This document shows, one piece after another, positions 35,362-43,907 of a stretch of 64,000 nt of DNA. The position numbers were made by a program, and so were the translations under genes. Source of the DNA: CAMPJM01 sp964440915 (GTDB lineage: Bacteria; Bacteroidota; Bacteroidia; Cytophagales; Cyclobacteriaceae); contig CAYTTV010000010.1 in assembly GCA_964440915.1 (NCBI GenBank), forward strand, positions 18,519-82,518. Reading direction: 5' to 3'. The notes under the pieces were generated by a model. That model did no database searches. It had not been told where the DNA came from and worked only from the letters and a program-made list of their open reading frames with translations. How positions within the stretch are numbered: the stretch's first letter is position 1; the number at the start of each line of letters is the position of its first letter.

Positions 35362-35742
35362 ATGAACGACACTGAAAAAAAACCAATACACTCCCAGGAA
35401 GAAGTAAAAGAGCTTGTTGATTCTTTTTATGACAAAGTAAATCAGGATCCTTTACTATCGCCTGTTTTCAATGATTTTGCAGGAGTGAATTGGGAAGAAC
35501 ACTTGCCGATCATGTATAGCTTTTGGAGCTCTATCTTGCTCGGTGATTATACGTATAAAGGTAATCCCTTTCTAAAACATATTCCTCTGCCCATCGATAA
35601 GACTCATTTTGATAGGTGGTTGATGCTTTTCATGAAAACCGTAGACGAAAGATTTACGGGGGAAAAAGCGGAAGAAGCCAAGCAAAGGGCCCAGAGCATT
35701 GCAGGTATTTTCCAATATAGGCTCTCAACCATAAATCGGTAA
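35362..35742 (+). CDS. group III truncated hemoglobin
   Basis: 126 aa. The proximal heme ligand is expected at His82 in DKTHFDRWLMLF. The early helices VKELVDSFYDKVNQDPLLSPVF and the FWSSILLGDYTYKGNPF segment are characteristic of class III truncated globins. These cytoplasmic hemoproteins bind oxygen or nitric oxide and are linked to microaerobic or nitrosative conditions. The Crp/Fnr-like box 100 bp upstream agrees with oxygen- or NO-responsive control. A hemolysin III gene follows after 54 bp. Confidence 0.93.
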   Translation: MNDTEKKPIHSQEEVKELVDSFYDKVNQDPLLSPVFNDFAGVNWEEHLPIMYSFWSSILLGDYTYKGNPFLKHIPLPIDKTHFDRWLMLFMKTVDERFTGEKAEEAKQRAQSIAGIFQYRLSTINR

Positions 35743-35796
35743 ATCAGCATAACATTTGTTAGAAGCTATTTATTGGCCACTCCATTATAAAGGATC

Positions 35797-36444
35797 ATGA
35801 AGAAAAACAAACCGGTCTCCTTTAATCGGGAAGAACTTGCCAATAGTATTACCCATGCAATCGGTGTTGCACTAAGTTTGGCTGCGCTTGTAATCTTGGT
35901 GGTGTATGCCGCTATGCAAGGGGATGGTTGGAAGATACTGAGTTTCAGCATATATGGCTCCAGTTTAGTCTTGCTATATACGGCTTCTACTCTTTATCAC
36001 AGTTTTAGTTCTGAACGCGCCAAACACTACCTAAAAATTCTTGACCATGCAGCCATTTACCTATTGATCGCAGGCACTTACACCCCATTTTTGTTGGTCA
36101 TGATACGGGGTACTTGGGGATGGACACTATTCGGGATTATTTGGGGGCTTGCCATTACGGGCATTATCTTCAAGCTGTTTTTTGTCCATCGTTTCCGCAT
36201 TGTCTCCACAATTATTTATCTGCTCATGGGTTGGTTGATCATAGTGGCTTTTCGACCACTTATTGCAAACGTTCCAGAAAATGGGCTGTATTGGTTGCTT
36301 GCTGGAGGCCTTTCCTATAGCTTCGGAGTTATATTCTACCTTTGGGAAAGAATCCCTTATCATCATGCTATCTGGCACCTCTTTGTTTTAGGAGGTAGCA
36401 TCCTGCATTTTTTTGCAGTGCTTTTTTATGTATTGCCTTCTTAA
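35797..36444 (+). CDS. hemolysin III / PAQR-family membrane protein
   Basis: 215 aa with seven hydrophobic segments. The family signatures are ANSITHAIGVALSLAALVIL, the STLYHSF histidine in TM2-TM3, HAAIYLLIAGTYTPF, and the final YHHAIWHLFVLGGSILHFFA with conserved His residues that may bind zinc. Despite the name, bacterial members are not proven hemolysins; a hydrolase of the ceramidase-like superfamily is possible. It probably shares a transcript with the hemoglobin gene. Confidence 0.92.
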   Translation: MKKNKPVSFNREELANSITHAIGVALSLAALVILVVYAAMQGDGWKILSFSIYGSSLVLLYTASTLYHSFSSERAKHYLKILDHAAIYLLIAGTYTPFLLVMIRGTWGWTLFGIIWGLAITGIIFKLFFVHRFRIVSTIIYLLMGWLIIVAFRPLIANVPENGLYWLLAGGLSYSFGVIFYLWERIPYHHAIWHLFVLGGSILHFFAVLFYVLPS

Positions 36445-36492
36445 GTTAGATTGCAAGACTTAAGATACTAGATATTAGACATATACATATTG
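36438..36492 (+). repeat. left copy of 55-bp duplication at assembly gap
   Basis: Exact duplicate of 36593-36647. It overlaps the last seven bases of the hemolysin III gene and runs to the first N of the gap. Probably the same genomic bases represented twice. Confidence 0.9.
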
Positions 36493-36592
36493 NNNNNNNN
36501 NNNNNNNNNNNNNNNNNNNNNNNNNNNNNNNNNNNNNNNNNNNNNNNNNNNNNNNNNNNNNNNNNNNNNNNNNNNNNNNNNNNNNNNNNNNN
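36493..36592. other. assembly gap of 100 N, probably spurious
   Basis: 100 N flanked by a perfect 55-bp direct repeat ending at the first N and starting right after the last N. This is what results when two contigs that overlap by an assembly k-mer are joined with a fixed-length gap. Confidence 0.9.
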
Positions 36593-36647
36593 TTCTTAAG
36601 TTAGATTGCAAGACTTAAGATACTAGATATTAGACATATACATATTG
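36593..36647 (+). repeat. right copy of 55-bp duplication at assembly gap
   Basis: Exact duplicate of 36438-36492. The sequence after it (36648-36773) has no ORF. Confidence 0.9.
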
Positions 36648-36773
36648 CTTTTGTCATCCAGCAGGGAACTTGTTGGCTAATAGCAGGTACAAATGGAGCA
36701 ATAGGCGCAAGTATGGCAAGTTCAGAGGTGTATGTAAACCTGCCATTTAATCTTTAACCTGATATCTCATCCC

Positions 36774-37544
36774 TCATATATCCCAATCTTTGTTCAGAAT
36801 GCTGATAGCGTGGTGCGCTGTCATATCGAACTGTACTGGCACTATAGATACATAATTGTTGGCAATGGCCCACTCGTCGTTGTCTTCCCCTTTGTCGAAG
36901 TTTACAAAATTGCCGGCAAGCCAAAAGTACCTTCGCCCATTAGGGTCATAACGTTCATCGAACTCTTCCTCCCATTTTGCTCTGGCTTGGCGGCATATTT
37001 TCATTCCCTTTGGTGGTTCGTTCCTTTTTGGTGGAAAATTCACATTCAATGCCACGCCTCGGGGGAGGCCATTTTTCAATACCTGTTGTGTGATTTTCAA
37101 AATATACTCCCTTGTATGGTCAAAATTAGCATCCCAATCGTAATCGCAGAGAGAAAAACCAATAGCGGGCATGCCTTCAATGGCCGCTTCAATGGCAGCA
37201 GACATGGTGCCTGAGTACAAGACGCTAATAGAAGTATTACTCCCGTGATTGATACCACTCACCACAAGGTCGGGCTTATTGTCTTTAAGCACATGATGCT
37301 TGGCTAACTTCACACAATCGGCGGGTGTTCCAGAGCATTTATAGGAAACAATGTCTTCATAAATATCTGTTTTGGTCAATCTCAAAGTATTACCGATGGT
37401 TATGGCATGTCCCATTCCCGACTGGGGTCCATCTGGCGCTACCACGATCACATCGCCCAATTCCTTCATCAACTCTACCAATAGGCGTATCCCCCTGGCT
37501 TCTATGCCATCGTCGTTGGATACTAAAATCAAAGGTCTTTTCAT
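36774..37544 (-). CDS. surE: 5'/3'-nucleotidase SurE
   Basis: 256 aa. The N-terminal metal site LVSNDDGIEARG (Asp10, Asp11), GPQSGMGHAIT, KCSGTPADCVKLA, and VSGINHGSNTSISVLYSGT-containing loop are all present, matching SurE. It hydrolyses nucleoside monophosphates and related phosphates in the cytoplasm with a divalent metal. It lies on the minus strand, 42 bp downstream of the unknown exported protein gene and ribBA. Confidence 0.95.
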   Translation of the reverse strand: MKRPLILVSNDDGIEARGIRLLVELMKELGDVIVVAPDGPQSGMGHAITIGNTLRLTKTDIYEDIVSYKCSGTPADCVKLAKHHVLKDNKPDLVVSGINHGSNTSISVLYSGTMSAAIEAAIEGMPAIGFSLCDYDWDANFDHTREYILKITQQVLKNGLPRGVALNVNFPPKRNEPPKGMKICRQARAKWEEEFDERYDPNGRRYFWLAGNFVNFDKGEDNDEWAIANNYVSIVPVQFDMTAHHAISILNKDWDI

Positions 37545-37586
37545 CTAAATATATTTCATAAGAACATCAGCTTGTCATGTCCTTCT

Positions 37587-38225
37587 TTATTCTTCTACCA
37601 AGGCATTATAATAAGCTACTGCCCTTACCAAATCTTCCCTCCGATCGTAGCGAAGGTTATTCTTCTTGATGAACTTCTTCATTTCATCTTCTTTCTTCTT
37701 CATGATTTCAAACAAATCATTTTTCTTCAATGTATACTTTCGGATGTCCCCGGTCTGGTCCAGAAAAAAATAGTCAAACGCCAATCGTGTTCGGGTAGAG
37801 TAATGGTTGCGGTAATAGTAACTATAATGCTGCACCGTTTCCTCTACCGTATATTCGCGCGCCAAGAGCGTCAAAGGACCCTCGTAAAGTACTTCGAAGA
37901 GTATCGGCGTTTTATAATTAGGTTGGACGAAATAAGGAAGAGAGTAAAAGTAGCGGAAGCTTTCAAAAATATTGTCAAATATTTCGAAATACAGCACCTG
38001 TTGGGAGGAAAACGCCCGTATTTGTTGACGCTGCTCATACTGAACAACATTTCCTTCGAGATTGTATTTTACTTGGCCCCTTAGTGTATCATTGCTCATC
38101 AAAATAATCTTTCCTTCGTGCCATACCTGAAAAGGAAACTCTTGGGCATAACCACAGAACGGAACTAGACATATGCCCAGCATTCCCAAGGTAATACCCA
38201 AGAATTTCTTCTTTATTTTGCTCAT
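37587..38225 (-). CDS. exported protein of unknown function
   Basis: 212 aa with a signal peptide (about 1-27, ending GYAQ). The mature part has a beta-strand-rich N-terminal half (EFPFQVWHEGKIILMSNDTLRG) and many Tyr/Phe residues, then a charged helical C-terminus (IMKKKEDEMKKFIKKNN). No family name is recognised. It sits 3 bp downstream of ribBA and 42 bp upstream of surE on the same strand, so it is probably part of the same transcript. Confidence 0.75.
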   Translation of the reverse strand: MSKIKKKFLGITLGMLGICLVPFCGYAQEFPFQVWHEGKIILMSNDTLRGQVKYNLEGNVVQYEQRQQIRAFSSQQVLYFEIFDNIFESFRYFYSLPYFVQPNYKTPILFEVLYEGPLTLLAREYTVEETVQHYSYYYRNHYSTRTRLAFDYFFLDQTGDIRKYTLKKNDLFEIMKKKEDEMKKFIKKNNLRYDRREDLVRAVAYYNALVEE

Positions 38226-38228
38226 AAA

Positions 38229-39467
38229 CTATTTTCCAAGGTTTTTTATCTCTTTCAAAATAGTGTGGCCCATTTTATCGCGCTTTGTCATCAAATAGCT
38301 TTGATTGTGTGCATTAGGAGTCATTTCAATAGCTACTGCATCTACAATCTCAAGCCCATAACCCATCAGCCCTGCTCTTTTCTTGGGATTGTTCGATATA
38401 AGTCTCAGCTTGGTAATCCCCAGATCGCGTAGGATTTGCGCTCCCACGCCATAGTCGCGCTGGTCCATTTTGAAACCTAATTCGATATTGGCTTCTACGG
38501 TATCCATGCCACTTTCCTGCAATTTATACGCTTTTAATTTATTGATAAGGCCAATCCCTCGCCCCTCTTGGTTCATGTACAACACCACGCCTTTCCCTGC
38601 ATTTTCTACCATTTGCATGGCAGCATGCAACTGCTCCCCACAATCGCATCGGCACGAACCAAAAATATCGCCCGTCACGCAAGAAGAGTGCACTCTCACC
38701 AACACAGGCTCGTTTTCTTCCCATTCCCCTTTTATCAAAGCCAGATGAAGCTCATTGGTATTGGTTTGTCTATAGGCTACCAAATGGAAATCCCCGTATG
38801 CTGTGGGCATATCCACGTCTATTTCTTTTTTTATCAGGCTTTCCTTTTCCAGTCTATAAGCTATCAAGTCTTTTATAGAGACCAATTTTAGATTGAACCT
38901 ATCTGCTACTATTCTTAAGTCAGGCAATCGTGCCATAGACCCGTCCTCATTCATAATTTCGACCAACACGCCTGCAGGCTGAAATCCTGCCAATCTAGCA
39001 AAATCTATGGCCGCCTCCGTATGCCCTGTTCTTCGCAATACACCGCCATGTTTCGCTCGTAACGGGAAAATATGCCCTGGTCTTCCTAAGTCCTCAGGTT
39101 TGGTTTCCGGATCCACAAGTGCCTTAATGGTCTTTGCCCTATCGCTAGCCGAGATGCCTGTAGTACAGCCATGCCCGATCAAATCTACCGATACAGTAAA
39201 GGGTGTTTCATGAAGGGCCGTATTACGCCCCACCATCAACTCTAGCCCCAACTCCTCGCAGCGGCTCTCAATCAATGGGGTACAAATAAGGCCTCGTCCA
39301 TGCGTAGCCATAAAATTAACAATCTCCGGTGTAATACACTCGGCAGCACAAATGAAATCACCTTCATTCTCTCTGTCTTCATCATCGACCACAATAATGA
39401 TTTCTCCATTTTTTATGGCCTCTATAGCTTCTTCTATTGGATCCAACATGCTTGTACTATTTCCCAT
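38229..39467 (-). CDS. ribBA: bifunctional DHBP synthase / GTP cyclohydrolase II
   Basis: 412 aa fusion, both entry steps of riboflavin synthesis. RibB half (about 1-205): VVDDEDRENEGDFICAAE (acidic metal site), THGRGLICTPL, and RTGHTEAAIDFARLAG. RibA half (about 210-405): the zinc-binding cysteines in SCVTGDIFGSCRCDCGEQ and the GTP-site segments YMNQEGRGIGL and DQRDYGVGAQILRDLG. Both halves keep their key residues, so both activities are expected. Met7 could be the actual start. A small hairpin lies just upstream of the start. Confidence 0.96.
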   Translation of the reverse strand: MGNSTSMLDPIEEAIEAIKNGEIIIVVDDEDRENEGDFICAAECITPEIVNFMATHGRGLICTPLIESRCEELGLELMVGRNTALHETPFTVSVDLIGHGCTTGISASDRAKTIKALVDPETKPEDLGRPGHIFPLRAKHGGVLRRTGHTEAAIDFARLAGFQPAGVLVEIMNEDGSMARLPDLRIVADRFNLKLVSIKDLIAYRLEKESLIKKEIDVDMPTAYGDFHLVAYRQTNTNELHLALIKGEWEENEPVLVRVHSSCVTGDIFGSCRCDCGEQLHAAMQMVENAGKGVVLYMNQEGRGIGLINKLKAYKLQESGMDTVEANIELGFKMDQRDYGVGAQILRDLGITKLRLISNNPKKRAGLMGYGLEIVDAVAIEMTPNAHNQSYLMTKRDKMGHTILKEIKNLGK

Positions 39468-39490
39468 TACTTTATATTTTCTTTAAACGC

Positions 39491-39519
39491 CGACAATGTT
39501 CTTTGGCATAACATTGTTG
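39491..39519 (-). promoter_or_regulatory. hairpin in the ribBA 5' leader
   Basis: CGACAATGTT / AACATTGTTG stem (10 bp, one G-U) with a 9-nt loop, ending 24 nt before the ribBA start codon. It does not contain FMN-riboswitch conserved blocks. Could affect translation or be a protein site. Confidence 0.35.
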
Positions 39520-39636
39520 CCTAAAACTTACAATTTATAGGTCAACCACATAACCTGTGTTTTATAGAGCCGTAACAAAATTATCTCAAAATGTGTTCTT
39601 AGGGCTATAGTTTACTATTTATTTTGTCCAATATAG

Positions 39637-41574
39637 TTATCCTGATACGACTATTCCTAAAAGATCTGCTAAATCCTTTTCATAGGCTTTAAGGCCCATA
39701 TGCACGTCCAACAACCTTTCCTGCTCTTCAAAATCTGCCGTCTGTTTAAGTTCCTGCATGTTTTGCCGAATCAGCTTTTGTACCACCCTAAACTTCAACC
39801 TTAGCACATTGGTATAAATTACGCTATCCAAAATCTGCCTTTCTTCGGGCACATATATCTTAAACTTGCTTTTCCAGTTTTCACTGATCTCATATTTTTC
39901 AGAAATCAGGTTAATCACCTCTTGCTTTATTTCTGGAGAACCGTTTTGTATAAATATTTCAGGTTCTGGTGTTTTGCCTTCGGCTACCATTTCTCTGTAC
40001 AATTTCAGTATCTCCTTGTAAAGCGGTGTTTGAAACTCAATCTCTTCCAGTTCATTCAACAGATGTTCGTACACTCTGCCATTGCCCCCTACTTCTGTAA
40101 AACCATAGCTGATTAACAATCGAACACTCTCCCTCTCTTGTAAGGATATAATGGCCGCAGGGTCATGCTCGGGCACAACCTCACTTGGTGCCTCCCCAAA
40201 CGCTTCCAGCGCAATATCTACTTGCCTAGGTTCTTTTTTTGCCCCTTGCCTCAGCAGCTTATTCAGCTCGGTGATGAGCACCCCTTCTTCCATGCCCAGC
40301 AGGTCGCTGCACTGCTTCAGGTACACTGCCCTTTTTATAGGATCTGGCACTTTGGCGATGCTTCCCACTATTTCTTTGATGGTTTCGGCCCTCTTTATAG
40401 GGTCGTTCCCTGCTTCGCGTGTGTAAAGAGCAGTTTTATACGAAATGAAATCCTCAGCTTTTTCCTTTAGGTAACCCGCAAAAGCTGTGCTTCCCAGCTT
40501 CTTTGAAAAGCTGTCGGGATCTTCACCTTCAGGAAAAATCACAATCCTCACATTCAGCCCTTTCTCCAAGATCATGTCAATGCCCCGGAGGGAGGCTTTC
40601 ATTCCGGCAGCATCGCCATCAAAAAGCACCGTGATATTATCCGTATATCGGCCAATGAGCTTTATTTGCTCCTCGGTAAGGGATGTTCCCGAAGAAGCCA
40701 CGACATTTTCCACCCCTGCCAGATGCATGGAAATCACGTCGGTGTATCCCTCTACCAAATAGCAATTCTCTGCCTGACGAATGGCCTGACGGGCTTGGTG
40801 CATCCCATACAGTATATTGCTTTTGTGGTATACAGGGGTTTCAGGGGAGTTAATGTATTTGGGCTGGTTCTTTTCTGCTTTCAGAATTCTTGCTCCAAAA
40901 GCAATCACCTTGCCGCTGACGCTGTGAATGGGAAAAATTACCCGACCCCGGAACCGATCATAATACCGATCTTCTTTATTGATTACCAGGCCTGCCTTCT
41001 CTAGCAGTTCCTTGTTATAACCCTTTTGCTCGGCAGCCTTCACAAGCCCGTCCCAAGCCTCTACAGCATAGCCCAGCTCAAATTGCTTTATGATCTTTTC
41101 GTTGTAGCCCCGCTCTTTGAAATAGCTGAGCCCTATGGCTTTCCCATCAGCATGCTCCCACAGCAAGTCTTGAAAATACTTGCCTGCAAAACCCAAGACA
41201 ATATGCAGGCTTTCTTTCTCATTCTGGGCCTGAACCTCAGTGGCGTCTAATTCCTCTTCTTGAATCTCGATACCATATTTCCGGGCCAGATATTTCAGGG
41301 CATCAATATAATTCACCCCTTCAACGTCCATCACAAACTGGATGGCATCGCCCGCAGCACCGCAACCAAAGCACTTGTATATTCCCTTGTTTGGGGCCAC
41401 TGAGAAGGAGGGCGTTTTCTCGTTATGGAAGGGACAACAAGCCCACAGATTCTGTCCCTTTCTTTTCAAGGACACAAAATCCGATACCACTTCCTCTATC
41501 TCTGTCCTTTCTCGGATTTGCTGTATGGTTTCGTCACTAAGTTTCAATGGCTGACTGTTATGATTCCCTAGCAA
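39637..41574 (-). CDS. dnaG: DNA primase
   Basis: 645 aa. The CHC2 zinc-binding domain is at the N-terminus (Cys47-x2-His50 in CCPFHNEKTPSF, Cys68-x2-Cys71 in YKCFGCG). The catalytic core has the RFRGRVIFPIHSVSGKVIAFG motif. The TOPRIM domain has YLVEGYTDVISMHLAG and VLFDGDAAGMKA with the metal-binding acids. A C-terminal helicase-binding region (about 460-645) completes the usual layout. Synthesises RNA primers at the replication fork. It stands alone on its strand. Confidence 0.97.
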   Translation of the reverse strand: MLGNHNSQPLKLSDETIQQIRERTEIEEVVSDFVSLKRKGQNLWACCPFHNEKTPSFSVAPNKGIYKCFGCGAAGDAIQFVMDVEGVNYIDALKYLARKYGIEIQEEELDATEVQAQNEKESLHIVLGFAGKYFQDLLWEHADGKAIGLSYFKERGYNEKIIKQFELGYAVEAWDGLVKAAEQKGYNKELLEKAGLVINKEDRYYDRFRGRVIFPIHSVSGKVIAFGARILKAEKNQPKYINSPETPVYHKSNILYGMHQARQAIRQAENCYLVEGYTDVISMHLAGVENVVASSGTSLTEEQIKLIGRYTDNITVLFDGDAAGMKASLRGIDMILEKGLNVRIVIFPEGEDPDSFSKKLGSTAFAGYLKEKAEDFISYKTALYTREAGNDPIKRAETIKEIVGSIAKVPDPIKRAVYLKQCSDLLGMEEGVLITELNKLLRQGAKKEPRQVDIALEAFGEAPSEVVPEHDPAAIISLQERESVRLLISYGFTEVGGNGRVYEHLLNELEEIEFQTPLYKEILKLYREMVAEGKTPEPEIFIQNGSPEIKQEVINLISEKYEISENWKSKFKIYVPEERQILDSVIYTNVLRLKFRVVQKLIRQNMQELKQTADFEEQERLLDVHMGLKAYEKDLADLLGIVVSG

Positions 41575-41712
41575 AGATAAGGGTTTATCAGGTAAGATAA
41601 CTAAATGAAGCTTTCAGCTTTTGAGCAATGTCGCACCTACCCACTCCAACTTTTATTGTCCCGTTTGTGTCCTGATATTGAGAGACTGAATAAGGACAAA
41701 CTTTTTACCAGC

Positions 41713-42198
41713 ATGAGAAGATATAAAACAACATTATTATGGGTAGCACTTGCTTTTGTAATCATGCGCTGCAGCGAAGACAACACACCAAACCATTGTT
41801 ACCAAGAACCGATTGTAGAGAAGGGAAACTCAAGCGAAGGTTTCTTTTCTGATGAATGTACATTATATACCCCCAGCCAGGAGGAAGCCTTTTTTGTTAT
41901 CCAAAATCTATCACAATTAGTCGAGACAGTTATTTGTGAACAAGACTTACCTGAAATTGATTTTGAAAAGCACACCTTGTTACTGGGAAAAATACCTTTA
42001 GATTGGTGCTGTGCAACCGCCCTAAAACAAGAGGTCACAAAAGATTGTGAGAAAAAAGAATATACCTATTTTGTTCAGCTTGACAATCCCGAGGGGAAAT
42101 ACCAAGCACTCAGTACTTTTTATCATTGGGTCATTATTCCTAAAGTGACCTCCGAATATCAAGTTAATTATATATTAGATTTAAATCTTGAAACATGA
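41713..42198 (+). CDS. small lipoprotein of unknown function
   Basis: 161 aa from the ATG at 41713. The frame is open from 41605, but the first 36 residues do not look like a signal, whereas Met37 starts a clear one with lipobox VIMRC. The mature part is Cys-rich (nine Cys including EDNTPNHC, DECTLY, WCCATAL, KDCEKK). No family recognised. Its stop overlaps the next start as ATGA, so the two lipoprotein genes are translationally coupled. Confidence 0.72.
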   Translation: MRRYKTTLLWVALAFVIMRCSEDNTPNHCYQEPIVEKGNSSEGFFSDECTLYTPSQEEAFFVIQNLSQLVETVICEQDLPEIDFEKHTLLLGKIPLDWCCATALKQEVTKDCEKKEYTYFVQLDNPEGKYQALSTFYHWVIIPKVTSEYQVNYILDLNLET

Positions 42199-42572
42199 AG
42201 CATTATTTAGCACCGTTGCTTTTACTCTCCTTTATTTTAATTGGTTGTGGAAATGATGAAAAACCTTTATCAGCCTGCGATTTAGCACCCTGCGATCCTC
42301 AAAAAAAGACAGTAAAAGCGGTTACAGATCAAGAAGGGCGTATTGGTTTCAGTGAAGAGGAAGGAAAATGGTTGATTATCGCTTCTATTCCCGAAACTTA
42401 TGATTCACAAGACATTGGTATTGTATGCACTGGATTACCTGAAAATTTGCAGGAGGTTGGCAGAGAAGTGCTGTTCAGTGGAACATATAAAGAAAGATGC
42501 AATGAAGCTAAAGGAGTGCTGCCCGGACAAATATACTACTATCTCCATATAACCGATATTAATAACTTATAA
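42195..42572 (+). CDS. small lipoprotein, coupled to the upstream gene
   Basis: 125 aa with lipobox LIGC (Cys18). The mature part has Cys pairs (SACDLAPCDPQKK, VCTGLP, ERCNEAK) and ends in a beta-rich segment (QIYYYLHITDI). Family unknown. The ATG overlaps the preceding stop by four bases. Both proteins may interact at the membrane. Confidence 0.75.
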   Translation: MKHYLAPLLLLSFILIGCGNDEKPLSACDLAPCDPQKKTVKAVTDQEGRIGFSEEEGKWLIIASIPETYDSQDIGIVCTGLPENLQEVGREVLFSGTYKERCNEAKGVLPGQIYYYLHITDINNL

Positions 42573-42648
42573 AGTACTAGTTGACAAATGAACTTGTAAA
42601 ATAGAATTTATAATCTTAAACTTGCCTCCAAACAAAACATCCAGCTAT

Positions 42649-43293
42649 ATGAAACCATTTCTTCTATCCACTTTTTTCCTATTGCTTAATCTCTTTACCC
42701 ATGCGCAATCTGTGCAAAACAGCGCAAGTTCTATCGATATAAAGTTCCATGGATTTGCAGGAGTCGGCCGTGCTACCATCGAGACCAACCTCTCAGCTCC
42801 CACGAAATTCCCTGCGTTGGAAATAAAAATAGGTGCTGGCATAAGCAAACCACTCAGCGAATCCTTAACACTGCACTCACGCCTGGCTTTTGGCAGCAGG
42901 CTCAAAAGGCAGTCGGATATGGCTGCTAGGCATGATGGCAGGTTTTCGATCATTGACGAGCACGCCAGCGACAAAAGCCATTACTTTATCGAGGTTCCTA
43001 TCTTATTTCAATACAACTTTTCGACCATTGGATTAGGATTGCGGGCGGGAGGTAACTTTAAACAATATCTTTCTTCCAGATCATCAGGTATGGCAGACAT
43101 GATAAGCGGCAGAAGTGAGTTTGGAGTTATTGGCGGAGCCGTTTATAGCCTAACAGAAAGAATAAATATAGGCGTTGAATATCATGCTGGGCTAACAGAA
43201 ATCTATAAAGCGGGCATTAGTACAAATGAACGTGACTATGAACTAAGGGGAAAGAATCACCTAGCTCAGTTCATTTTTGAGATTTCGTTTTAA
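42649..43293 (+). CDS. outer membrane beta-barrel (porin-like) protein
   Basis: 214 aa from the ATG at 42649; a TTG at 42622 opens the frame earlier but precedes the signal peptide. The signal ends THAQ (residue 19). The mature part is alternating beta strands with an aromatic-ended last strand (LAQFIFEISF), typical of small eight-stranded outer membrane barrels. No enzyme motif. Function unknown. Confidence 0.78.
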   Translation: MKPFLLSTFFLLLNLFTHAQSVQNSASSIDIKFHGFAGVGRATIETNLSAPTKFPALEIKIGAGISKPLSESLTLHSRLAFGSRLKRQSDMAARHDGRFSIIDEHASDKSHYFIEVPILFQYNFSTIGLGLRAGGNFKQYLSSRSSGMADMISGRSEFGVIGGAVYSLTERINIGVEYHAGLTEIYKAGISTNERDYELRGKNHLAQFIFEISF

Positions 43294-43337
43294 AACAAAA
43301 CAATAAAGCATTACTTAATTTGCAATCCTAACTAAGC

Positions 43338-43372
43338 AGTTTGTCTTCAGACTAATGAACTGAAGACAAACT
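43338..43372. repeat. perfect 13-bp stem hairpin
   Basis: AGTTTGTCTTCAG, 9-nt loop, CTGAAGACAAACT. It sits 45 bp after the barrel protein gene. No T-tract, so its role as a terminator is uncertain. Confidence 0.6.
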
Positions 43373-43491
43373 CCCACCTAGTAACCTGAGTTCGATTACC
43401 AATTAGCAGTATTGTCAATTGTTCTCGTTCTTATGCCTGCCCCTCGACCTTATTTATTTTAGTCATTTCAATTTCTAATTGGATTAGAATA

Positions 43492-43530
43492 AAATGCCTG
43501 CCTCAAATCTAGTGTGAGGCAGGCATTTTA
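43492..43530. terminator. strong bidirectional terminator hairpin
   Basis: AAAATGCCTGCCTCA, 9-nt loop, TGAGGCAGGCATTTT: a perfect 15-bp stem with A and T tracts on the two sides. Confidence 0.8.
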
Positions 43531-43586
43531 TTTCCCAATCAGAAAGCAGAAGTGGCGTTAAGAAATAAATACAGTCTTGAACTTTG

Positions 43587-43612
43587 TTTCTTTTGTTTCA
43601 AGACAAAAGAAA
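43587..43612. repeat. perfect 10-bp stem hairpin
   Basis: TTTCTTTTGT, loop TTCAAG, ACAAAAGAAA. It is placed inside the 18-bp inverted repeat. Confidence 0.55.
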
Positions 43613-43907
43613 GTAAAAACAAGTGTCTATCACTAACCTCAATAGCTCCGAAGCTTACCCATTCAAAAGAAAAAATCAAAGTCGAACTCAGGTTACTAGT
43701 GTTTACCTTCCTATCAATGATATTTAATCGGTGGTTTTAGACGATATCATCTAGCCAATCGCCCTGCAACTAATTTTGCCGCCATATTGTTACAAAGCTC
43801 ATTGAATCGGTGTAACTTGCAACTTGGCGGTCTCAGAAAGTGAAAGTATGAAAGGATGGTTTGATGACCCTAGCTGCCAAAATTTTGATTAAAAATTAAT
43901 TACAATT

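Larger units (their letters stand above)
43378..43699. mobile_element. possible non-autonomous element with 18-bp inverted ends
   Basis: Ends CTAGTAACCTGAGTTCGA and its exact reverse complement, enclosing 286 bp with two hairpins and no ORF of known function. No target-site duplication is visible, so a MITE-like identity is tentative. Confidence 0.4.
43294..43907. other. 614-bp intergenic region rich in hairpins
   Basis: No gene found. It contains an 18-bp inverted repeat (43378-43395 and 43682-43699), three perfect hairpins, and a TTTCTTTTGT-type hairpin resembling short repeats seen in other Bacteroidota genomes. Confidence 0.6.

Noticed and set aside
39468..39540. FMN riboswitch upstream of ribBA
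   Set aside because: Only a simple hairpin is present; the conserved FMN aptamer blocks are absent and the leader is too short.
43552..43740. 62-aa ORF in the hairpin-rich intergenic region
   Set aside because: It runs through the hairpin and inverted repeat, has biased composition and shows no family resemblance.
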